The translations under genes were made by a program, and so were the position numbers. Positions 1-5,481 of a stretch of DNA of 8,112 nt are shown here, one piece after another. Below the pieces are notes generated by a model that did not search any database, was not told the origin of the DNA, and saw only the letters and a program-made list of their open reading frames with translations. Where the stretch lies: the NCBI GenBank assembly GCA_002353205.1, contig DEJE01000027.1:1-8112 (forward strand). Reading direction: 5' to 3'. This stretch comes from Prevotella sp. UBA2756 (GTDB lineage Bacteria > Bacteroidota > Bacteroidia > Bacteroidales > Bacteroidaceae). Position 1 is the first letter of the stretch; the number at the start of each line of letters is the position of its first letter.

Positions 1-24
1 TTCGTCGAACTCACGTTAAATACG

Positions 25-32
25 TAATTTTG
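25..32 (+). promoter_or_regulatory. Possible Bacteroidetes -7 box before the M20 gene
   Basis: The bases TAATTTTG match the Bacteroidetes -7 consensus TAnnTTTG exactly. A -33 TTG element would fall at the extreme left edge of the window and is not seen. If the box is real, transcription would begin about 3-6 nt before the ATG at 43, giving an almost leaderless message. An exact match to a six-base constraint in AT-rich DNA can arise by chance, so this is tentative. The gene could instead be transcribed from a promoter further upstream. Confidence 0.35.
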
Positions 33-42
33 CCATGCAGAT

Positions 43-1110
43 ATGAAACACCACGAACAATTAGTCAACGATGCGGTGACGCTGCTCAGCAAGCTCATCG
101 CCACTCCAAGCGTCAGTCGTGACGAGGCTCTGGCGGCCGACATCATGCAGCAGACGATCACCGAGACCTATGGTCTGACGTGCCGTCGTGAGGCTAACAA
201 CGTGTGGATTGAAGACCCGCACCACGACGACAGCCGTCCCACGGTGCTCCTCAACGCCCACATCGACACGGTGAAGCCTGTCAGCAGCTGGACTCGCGAC
301 CCCTTCGCGCCCACCATCGAGGGCGACACGCTCTACGGACTGGGCAGCAACGACTGCGGCGGCGGGCTGGTCAGCCTGCTGCAAGCCTACCGCGTGCTCA
401 TCGAGAAGCCGCAATCCTACAACCTCGTCTTCCTGGCATCAGCCGAAGAAGAGGTGTCGGGGCGCGACGGCATCGAGCGTGCGCTGCCCCTATTGCCCCC
501 TGTCAGCGTGGCCATCGTGGGCGAACCGACGGGCTTGCAGCCCGCTATTGCCGAGAAAGGGCTGATGGTTCTCGACGTCTGGGCGCGCGGTGTGTCGGGA
601 CACGCGGCTCGCAACGAGGGTGTGAACGCCATCTACGAAGCCATCGACGACCTGCTGTGGCTCCGTTCGCACCGTTTCCGCCGAGAGAGCGAGTTGTTGG
701 GTCCCACGCTGATGAACGTCACGGTGATCGAGGCGGGCACGCAGCACAACGTCGTACCCGACACCTGCCACATGGTGGTCGACATCCGCACGAACGAATA
801 CTATCAGAACGAATTCGTCTACGAGCACATCCGCAAGCACCTGAAGAGCGAAGTGAAGGCGCGCTCCTTCCGTCTCCACTCCTCGCGCATCGATCCTGCC
901 CACCCGCTCGTGCGCCGTTGCGAAGCCATGGGCATGCAGCCGTTCGGCTCGCCGACGCTTTCGGACCAAGCCCTCATGTCGTTCCCGTCGTTCAAGCTCG
1001 GTCCCGGCGAGAGCAGCCGCTCCCATTCGGCCGACGAGTTCATCCGCATCTCCGAGATCCAGCGGGCCATCGAGGTCTACATCGACCTGCTCGACGGTGC
1101 TCAGCTTTGA
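43..1110 (+). CDS. argE: M20 family metallohydrolase, ArgE'-type N-acyl-citrulline/ornithine deacylase
   Basis: This is a 355-residue cytoplasmic zinc-dependent amidohydrolase of the M20/ArgE-DapE family. The metal-site pattern is complete: H73 and D75 in NAHIDTV, D104 in GSND, the probable catalytic base E136 and ligand E137 in SAEEEVSG, E161 in GEPTG, and H328 in SRSHSADE. The GVSGHAARNEG segment (about 183-193) marks the dimerisation/lid domain insert. There is no signal peptide. The product strongly resembles, from memory, the Bacteroidetes protein that removes the N-acyl group in arginine biosynthesis. In Bacteroides fragilis the pathway runs through N-succinylornithine and N-succinylcitrulline, so the substrate here is probably N-succinyl- or N-acetyl-citrulline rather than N-acetylornithine. 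That specificity is inferred. The ATG at 43 is chosen because the next Met (residue 35) would cut into the conserved N-terminal helix. An ATG at 35 runs at once into a stop. Other arginine genes are not in the window. Confidence 0.9.
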   Translation: MKHHEQLVNDAVTLLSKLIATPSVSRDEALAADIMQQTITETYGLTCRREANNVWIEDPHHDDSRPTVLLNAHIDTVKPVSSWTRDPFAPTIEGDTLYGLGSNDCGGGLVSLLQAYRVLIEKPQSYNLVFLASAEEEVSGRDGIERALPLLPPVSVAIVGEPTGLQPAIAEKGLMVLDVWARGVSGHAARNEGVNAIYEAIDDLLWLRSHRFRRESELLGPTLMNVTVIEAGTQHNVVPDTCHMVVDIRTNEYYQNEFVYEHIRKHLKSEVKARSFRLHSSRIDPAHPLVRRCEAMGMQPFGSPTLSDQALMSFPSFKLGPGESSRSHSADEFIRISEIQRAIEVYIDLLDGAQL

Positions 1111-1233
1111 CACCGTTTGTCAGGAAAAACTACCGTATTTTTCTGCATGGATTTTTGATCGTTCTAGAAAGACGATTCGTTCTTTTGCGGTAAAAAATCC
1201 AAACGAAATCATCAAAAAAATCTTCTTCTTTTT

Positions 1234-1272
1234 CAAAACGGCTCATTTTACATCGCGAAATGAGCCGTTTTG
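1234..1272. repeat. Perfect 15-bp hairpin, first part of palindrome cluster
   Basis: The arm CAAAACGGCTCATTT (1234-1248) is exactly complementary to AAATGAGCCGTTTTG (1258-1272), with a 9-nt loop. It begins 123 bp after the M20 stop codon. Its 3' arm ends in TTTTG followed by CTTTCC, so it could act as a weak terminator for the M20 transcript. The same core unit recurs in the adjacent hairpin, which suggests a dispersed extragenic palindrome rather than only a terminator. Confidence 0.8.
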
Positions 1273-1274
1273 CT

Positions 1275-1341
1275 TTCCAAAATGACGCATTCTGCACTCC
1301 GAAATGGCTCATTTCGGAGTGTAAAATGAGCCATTTTGGAA
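1275..1341. repeat. Nested long palindrome with AAATGAGCC-type units
   Basis: The centre is a perfect 12-bp inverted repeat, CACTCCGAAATG (1295-1306) against CATTTCGGAGTG (1310-1321), with a GCT loop. The symmetry extends outward to TTCCAAAATG (1275-1284) against CATTTTGGAA (1332-1341). The whole 67-bp element is thus a near-palindrome centred at 1308, with three mismatches and one G-U pair in the middle section. It contains two more clear copies and one degenerate copy of the unit in the neighbouring hairpin. No coding role is visible. Confidence 0.8.
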
Positions 1342-1489
1342 GTGCCGGAAATGTAAAGAAAAGACAAGCTGCTTGTTTTCAGACGCTTACAACTTTCGCG
1401 AGAATCGCTTGTACGCGTCCGTTGGATTATAATTTCAGAACGATGGCCTTCACAGAGGCTTAAATCGCACTTTTCGTCCGCTTTTTTCA

Positions 1490-1579
1490 TAATCAAAAAA
1501 GGCTGCCTCACGGTAGCCTTTTTCATCATACAAATCTAAATACCTAAAACTAATAACCTAATCCTTTATGAATGAATAC
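1490..1579 (-). ncRNA. Candidate small RNA, promoter to intrinsic terminator
   Basis: On the minus strand a promoter match (1584-1614) would start transcription at about 1577-1580. The strong terminator at 1496-1523, with its T-tract running to about 1495, would end it near 1490, giving an RNA of about 90 nt. The unpaired section carries four TTAG motifs (complement of 1558-1561, 1550-1553, 1544-1547 and 1536-1539) at 8, 6 and 8 base spacing. An ATGATGAAAAAG start at 1529 opens a frame that runs through the terminator hairpin, so a leader peptide is an alternative. Both ends are predicted from motifs only, and I cannot name a family. Confidence 0.35.
1496..1523. terminator. Bidirectional rho-independent terminator
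   Basis: AAAAAGGCTGCC (1496-1507) pairs with GGTAGCCTTTTT (1512-1523) around a 4-nt TCAC loop. All pairs are Watson-Crick except one G-U. The plus strand ends in five T's and the minus strand in TTTTTT, so it should work in both directions. It could stop read-through from the M20 gene and any minus-strand transcript coming from the right. It is the most classical terminator in the window. Confidence 0.85.
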
Positions 1580-1583
1580 GCTG

Positions 1584-1614
1584 CAAAGGTAAAGGGAAAC
1601 GGCGTTTGCTGCAA
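1584..1614 (-). promoter_or_regulatory. Minus-strand promoter with -33 TTG and -7 TACCTTTG
   Basis: Read on the minus strand, TACCTTTG (1591 down to 1584) matches TAnnTTTG exactly. TTG (1614 down to 1612) lies upstream with a 20-nt spacer, inside the 19-21 nt range known for Bacteroidetes sigma-ABfr promoters. It points leftwards into the gap and away from every long gene. The only visible downstream element is the terminator about 60 nt away. Transcription from this site has not been demonstrated. Confidence 0.5.
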
Positions 1615-1634
1615 TTATTTTCAGCAAACGCCGT
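1599..1634. repeat. 13-bp perfect inverted repeat after the GH53 gene
   Basis: ACGGCGTTTGCTG (1599-1611) is exactly complementary to CAGCAAACGCCGT (1622-1634) around a 10-nt AT-rich loop. It starts 37 bp beyond the GH53 stop codon. On the minus strand the stem is followed by TTTCCCTTTACC, a loose T-rich tract, so it is the likely transcription end or 3'-stabilising hairpin of the glycoside hydrolase operon. It also overlaps the -33 region of the minus-strand promoter, so an operator role is possible. Confidence 0.7.
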
Positions 1635-1670
1635 CATTTGTTCTGCGAACAGCCTTTTCCTAAAACGAAG

Positions 1671-2900
1671 CTACCTGACAATCACCTTGCGGTGGCCTTT
1701 CACATAGACGCCACGGGGCAGTTGCCGCGAGGTGTCTACACGTCGGCCGTCGAGCGTGAACAGCGCATCCGGCGCGTCGTCGGTCTCGCTTTCCACTCCC
1801 TCGATTGCCGTATCCACGCCGTACTCTTTCATCGAGAAGAGCGCTTCCACGGCCTTTCCGGTGTTGGGATCGAAGAGTCCGTGGTTGTACCAAGGCTCGT
1901 AGACGTGGTTGTTGCACGGGTTTTCCTCGGGGAACCAGTAGAGCAGTCCTCCGACGTGGTCCATGTCCTTGATGAGCGCCACCAAGTCGTCGAGGAACTT
2001 CTTCTGTCCTTCGGCCGAGGCGGGCCATGTTGAGGTGAAGTTATACCTGGCGTTCTGCGGATACCAGTTGTTGTAATATCCCGTCTCCACGATGATTACC
2101 GGTTTGTCGGCGAAAGTTGCCTTCAGGTTCTGCAGCGTTGTCTTCAGCGTGGCGAGGTTGTTGTGCCATTCGGGGTAGTAGCTCAGTCCGATGATGTCGT
2201 AGTCCACGCTGGCCAGCCGCTCGTAGATGCCCTTCGTGGTGCTCCAGTTGCCGGCGCGCTCGGTGTGGATGATGACCTTTGCCGCCGGACATTCCTGGCG
2301 ACAAGCCTCGATGGCCTTGCCGAGCAGCGTGCGGAAGCGGCTCCAGTTGGCGTCGTTGTTGGTGTAGCACTTCTTGGGCGAGCTCGTTCCCTTGGGCCCC
2401 CAGAGCATGCCGTAGCTGATTTCGTTGCCCGTCTGTATGTAGTCGGGTGTGGCGCCAGCGGCTTTCAGTTGTTGCAGACAGTCGCACGTGTAGTCGTAGA
2501 CCTGCTGAGCGAGCTGCTCATCGTTAAGCGTCTTCCATGCTTCGGGCGTCCACTGGTTCGACGGGTCGGCCCATGTGTCGCTGTAGTGGAAGTCGAGCAT
2601 CAGCTGCATGCCGGCCTCTTTCACCCGTCGGCCGAGGGTCTTCACGTAGTCAAGGTCCTGCACCACGCCCGTGGCACCCGTGGGATTGACGAACAGCCGC
2701 ACGCGGACGGCGTTGAATCCCGCCTCATCGCGCAGGAAGGGGAGCATCTCGCTGATGCGGTTGCCCTGCATGTCGTAGTAGTTCACGTTGGCCGCCTCAT
2801 AGCGTGGCAGCATCGAGAGGTCGCCCCCCACGAGTTTCTGCCCCTGCATGGCGACGGCCAACAGCATCATGATGCCTGTGAGCATCGAACGTTTCTTCAT
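1671..2900 (-). CDS. GH53 endo-beta-1,4-galactanase (arabinogalactanase), secreted
   Basis: This 409-residue enzyme should hydrolyse internal beta-1,4-galactosidic bonds in pectic galactan and type I arabinogalactan. Family hallmarks are GGDLSMLPRYE (25-35), the DFHYSDTWADPSNQ block (103-116), the acid/base E160 in QTGNEISYG, and the nucleophile E272 in IVETGYY. The two acids are 112 residues apart, as expected for this clan A TIM barrel. Residues 1-20 form a signal peptide with no lipobox cysteine. The catalytic domain ends near 360. The tail from about 363 to 409 contains ALFTLDGRRVD and LPRGVYVKGHRKVIVR, which resembles the short C-terminal sorting-type tails of Bacteroidota secreted proteins. 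It is the last gene of a probable three-gene operon, 35 bp after the GH3 gene. The ATG is supported by the signal peptide and a GGAG-type ribosome site. Confidence 0.93.
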   Translation of the reverse strand: MKKRSMLTGIMMLLAVAMQGQKLVGGDLSMLPRYEAANVNYYDMQGNRISEMLPFLRDEAGFNAVRVRLFVNPTGATGVVQDLDYVKTLGRRVKEAGMQLMLDFHYSDTWADPSNQWTPEAWKTLNDEQLAQQVYDYTCDCLQQLKAAGATPDYIQTGNEISYGMLWGPKGTSSPKKCYTNNDANWSRFRTLLGKAIEACRQECPAAKVIIHTERAGNWSTTKGIYERLASVDYDIIGLSYYPEWHNNLATLKTTLQNLKATFADKPVIIVETGYYNNWYPQNARYNFTSTWPASAEGQKKFLDDLVALIKDMDHVGGLLYWFPEENPCNNHVYEPWYNHGLFDPNTGKAVEALFSMKEYGVDTAIEGVESETDDAPDALFTLDGRRVDTSRQLPRGVYVKGHRKVIVR

Positions 2901-2905
2901 TTTTA

Positions 2906-2915
2906 CCTTTCTCCT
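2906..2915 (-). promoter_or_regulatory. Purine-rich ribosome binding site of the GH53 gene
   Basis: On the minus strand the sequence AGGAGAAAGG ends 5 nt before the ATG at 2900. The AGGAG part lies 10 nt from the start codon. Strong Shine-Dalgarno sites are unusual in Bacteroidota, so this gene may be initiated more like a canonical bacterial gene than its neighbours. It supports the chosen start. Confidence 0.55.
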
Positions 2916-2935
2916 AACGTTGTTCCAAGTTCAAA

Positions 2936-5416
2936 TCAGATGTTCGGCGTGTCCCACACCTTGGTCTTGGTGCATTTCACGTCCTGCGTCAGGCGCCCTA
3001 CGCGCAGCGTGAAGTCGCCCTCTTCGAGCGTCCATCGTCCGTCGGCACCCACGAAAGCCATGCTCTTGGCAGGCAGCTGGAAGCTGACGGTCTGCTGCTG
3101 TCCGGGCTCAAGGCTCACCTTCTGGAAATCGCGCAGGCGCTTGTTGTCGGGCACGATGGAAGCCACGATGTCGCTGGTGTAGAGGAGCACGGCCTCCTTA
3201 CCGGCGCGGTTGCCCGTGTTCTTCACGTCGACCGTCACGTTGAGCATGTCGTCGGCCGTGAATGACGTTCTGTCTACGCGGAGGTTGGAGTATTCAAAGG
3301 TGGTGTACGACAATCCGTAGCCGAACGGCCACTGCAGCGACACCTTCGCATCGTAGTTGTAGGCACCGGCCATCGTGCCGACCTCCTCGCTCACCTTATA
3401 GTCATAGGTGTTGAGCGAGTTGATTTCGCGCGGGTAGGTGTAGGGCATCTTGGCCGAGAAGTTGGCGTCGCCTGCCAGCAGGTTGGCCAGCGCGTCGCCA
3501 CCATAGTTGCCGGGAATGAGGATGTCGACGACGGCCTTGGCCAGCGGTTCTATGTCGGCAATGAGTCGCGGACGGCCCTCGTTGAGCACGAGGATGATGG
3601 GCTTGCCGGTCTTGGCGAGCGCCTTCACCAGGTTGCGCTGGTTTTCCGAGAGCCAGAGGTCGGTCAGGTTGCCGGGCGTCTCGGTGTAGGAGTTCTCACC
3701 GATGGCGGCAATGATGATGTCGGCCTGCGCGGCAGCGGCGACAGCCTTGTCGATCTGCGGCTCGTTCTCGTCGTAGTAGGCACCCTCTTCGTTGTAGGTC
3801 ACGCCCTGTTCGAGGATGATGTTCTCCTTGCCATACTTGTTGCACAGTGCCTTGTAGATGGTGTTGTATTTCTCTGAGAGGTCCTCAGCCTTCGAGCCCT
3901 GCCATGTGTAGCTCCATCCACCGTGCAGGCAGCGCATCTGATTGGCGTTGGGGCCTGTGAGCAGGATTTTCTTTCCCTTGGCCAACGGCAGGATGTTGCC
4001 CTCGTTCTTCAGCAGCACCTCGCTCTCCTCGGCAGCTTTGAGGGCAGCCTGGGCGAACTCCTCGCCTCCGAATTTCTCGTAACCTTTGCCGCCGGTGTTC
4101 GGTTCTTCAAACAGTCCGAGACGGTATTTGGCGCGCAGGATGCGGCGCACGGCATCGTCGATGCGGCTCATCGGCACCTTACCCTCGTTGACCAGCTCCT
4201 TCAGCAGGATGCAGAACTCCACGCTGTAGGGGTCCATCGACATGTCGATACCGGCATTGATGGCGATGCGGATGGCGTCTTTCTTGTCCTTGGCTACCTT
4301 TTCGCGACTGAAAAGATTGTTGATGTCAGCCCAGTCGGTCACCAGGAATCCGTCCCACTGGAGGTCTTCCTTCAGCCACTTCGTCAGGTATTCGTAGCTG
4401 GCATGCACGGGGACGCCGTTGATGCTGGCCGAGTTGACCATCATGGTGAGCGTACCGGCCAGGGCGGCAGCCTTGAACGGCTCGAAATACTTCTCCCTGA
4501 TCATCTGCGGCGAGAGATAGGCCGGTGTGCGGTCCTTGCCCGTCCAGGGTGCGCCGTAAGCAAAATAGTGCTTCGTGCTGGTGCCTACGTGGTAGCGGTC
4601 GATGTGGTTGTTGTCCTCGCCCTGGTAGCCTTTGATTTCGGCAACCACCATTTTCGAGTTCAGGATGGCGTCCTCGCCGAAGCTCTCGTAGACGCGTGGC
4701 CAGCGCGGGTCGCGACTCAGATCGACCACGGGATTGTAGACCCACGGACAATTGGACGCGCGGCTCTCGTAGGCTGTGATCTCTGCTCCGCGGAAGGCGA
4801 GCTCGGTGTTGAACGAAGCGCCGATATTGATGGGCTGCGGGAAGAGCGTTCCGCCCTGTGTATAGGTGACGCCGTGGTTATGGTCGAGGCCGTAGATGTC
4901 GGGGATGCCGATATATTTCATCGACTTCTTCTGTATGATGCCGATCCAGTTTCTCCATTGTTCCACGGTGGCGGCGCGCGTTCCCGGCGCATTCAGGATG
5001 GACCCCACCTTATACTTGGAGATGATTGTGTCGAGCATCGTCTCGTTGAGCTGCCACACGCGCTTCGTGTCGCCCTGGTAGATGTCAACGGGATAGCTGC
5101 CGAGACGCTCGATGATTTCCTTGTCCGACTTCTTCAGCAGCGACTCAACCTCCTTGGTCGGGGCACCGTACTGCTGCAAGACGGAGCGAACCTTGTCGCG
5201 GTCCACCTTCGCGTTCTCCACTTTCATGTTGCCGAGCACGTCGAGGTTCAGCTCGAGCATCTGTCCGATCTTCTCGTCGAGCGTCATCTTCGACAGAGTT
5301 TTCTCAACCTTGGCCTCCAGTTCCGCATCGCGGGGAATGGCCGGCTTCGTGCTGCCCTGAGCCCATGCTCCGCAGAGCGAACCGGCCAGCACCATTGTCA
5401 TGATTGTTTTTTTCAT
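2936..5416 (-). CDS. GH3 beta-glucosidase-type exo-glycosidase, exported, with FnIII-like domain
   Basis: This 826-residue retaining exo-glycosidase removes terminal beta-linked sugars, most often glucose, from oligosaccharides. Residues 1-19 (ending GAWA) form a signal peptide without a lipobox, pointing to the periplasm. The N-terminal GH3 barrel spans about 45-440 and carries GLDHNHG (176-182), RDPRWPRVYESFGED (235-249), K282-H283 and the nucleophile D361 in LVTDWADIN. The second GH3 domain (about 465-705) has GPNANQMRCLHGGWS (488-502) and the loop IGENSYTETPGN (572-583), whose E579 or E574 is the likely acid/base. The FnIII-like domain occupies about 738-808. From memory the sequence is close to Bacteroides GH3 enzymes such as the xyloglucan-locus beta-glucosidase BoGH3B. 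Sugar specificity is not proven, and a beta-xylosidase or mixed activity is possible. It is the middle gene of the operon and is intact. Confidence 0.92.
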   Translation of the reverse strand: MKKTIMTMVLAGSLCGAWAQGSTKPAIPRDAELEAKVEKTLSKMTLDEKIGQMLELNLDVLGNMKVENAKVDRDKVRSVLQQYGAPTKEVESLLKKSDKEIIERLGSYPVDIYQGDTKRVWQLNETMLDTIISKYKVGSILNAPGTRAATVEQWRNWIGIIQKKSMKYIGIPDIYGLDHNHGVTYTQGGTLFPQPINIGASFNTELAFRGAEITAYESRASNCPWVYNPVVDLSRDPRWPRVYESFGEDAILNSKMVVAEIKGYQGEDNNHIDRYHVGTSTKHYFAYGAPWTGKDRTPAYLSPQMIREKYFEPFKAAALAGTLTMMVNSASINGVPVHASYEYLTKWLKEDLQWDGFLVTDWADINNLFSREKVAKDKKDAIRIAINAGIDMSMDPYSVEFCILLKELVNEGKVPMSRIDDAVRRILRAKYRLGLFEEPNTGGKGYEKFGGEEFAQAALKAAEESEVLLKNEGNILPLAKGKKILLTGPNANQMRCLHGGWSYTWQGSKAEDLSEKYNTIYKALCNKYGKENIILEQGVTYNEEGAYYDENEPQIDKAVAAAAQADIIIAAIGENSYTETPGNLTDLWLSENQRNLVKALAKTGKPIILVLNEGRPRLIADIEPLAKAVVDILIPGNYGGDALANLLAGDANFSAKMPYTYPREINSLNTYDYKVSEEVGTMAGAYNYDAKVSLQWPFGYGLSYTTFEYSNLRVDRTSFTADDMLNVTVDVKNTGNRAGKEAVLLYTSDIVASIVPDNKRLRDFQKVSLEPGQQQTVSFQLPAKSMAFVGADGRWTLEEGDFTLRVGRLTQDVKCTKTKVWDTPNI

Positions 5417-5436
5417 TCTTTATTTATTTATGTTAT
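5417..5436 (-). promoter_or_regulatory. A-rich translation leader of the GH3 gene at 2936-5416
   Basis: The minus strand just before the ATG reads AACATAAATAAATAAAGA, with a repeated AAAT unit and no Shine-Dalgarno sequence. A-rich, unstructured leaders of this kind are typical of efficient start sites in Bacteroidota. No TAnnTTTG promoter box is visible in the 65-bp gap, which supports co-transcription with the upstream GH3 gene. Confidence 0.45.
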
Positions 5437-5481
5437 TCCTTTAAAATCGTTTCCTTATTGTACTATCTTCCCATACAGGCC

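Larger units (their letters stand above)
1111..1670. other. Convergent intergenic region rich in inverted repeats
   Basis: This 560-bp gap lies between the converging ends of the M20 gene and the GH53 gene. It is much more AT-rich than the flanking genes. Short open frames of 60-93 codons exist on both strands, but they run through the palindromes and a terminator, lack recognisable domains, and encode mirror-like strings such as MSHF and MAHF that come from the repeat unit itself. I treat none of them as genes. The region holds the palindrome cluster, the terminator, the inverted repeat and the promoter listed separately. In the stretches 1114-1233 and 1345-1490 I see only weak, short hairpins. 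Confidence 0.75.

Noticed and set aside
490..1113. Minus-strand open frame of 207 codons
   Set aside because: It is a shadow of the M20 gene, whose complete metal-site motifs leave no doubt about the coding strand.
1108..1122. 5-bp inverted repeat TGACA/TGTCA at the M20 stop codon
   Set aside because: It is too short to act as a terminator and has no following T-run.
1234..1341. CRISPR array
   Set aside because: The units alternate in orientation and are spaced irregularly by only 4-10 nt. There are no uniform spacers and no cas genes.
1358..1380. Short hairpin ACAAG-CTG-CTTGT
   Set aside because: The stem is only 5 bp plus a bulge with no T-tract, and is within chance expectation.
1130..1463. 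Other small frames on both strands in the palindrome region (1130-1312 minus, 1260-1463 plus, 1097-1285 plus)
   Set aside because: They are by-products of symmetrical repeat units, with similar peptides on both strands and no start-site support.
1248..1529. Minus-strand frame of 93 codons beginning MMKKATVRQPF
   Set aside because: It runs straight through the strong terminator and then the palindrome cluster. The later part encodes repeat-derived MAHF-like strings. A short leader peptide at its start cannot be excluded.
2163..3182. Plus-strand open frame of 339 codons
   Set aside because: It runs across the antisense of two genes and their junction, which a real gene here would be unlikely to do.
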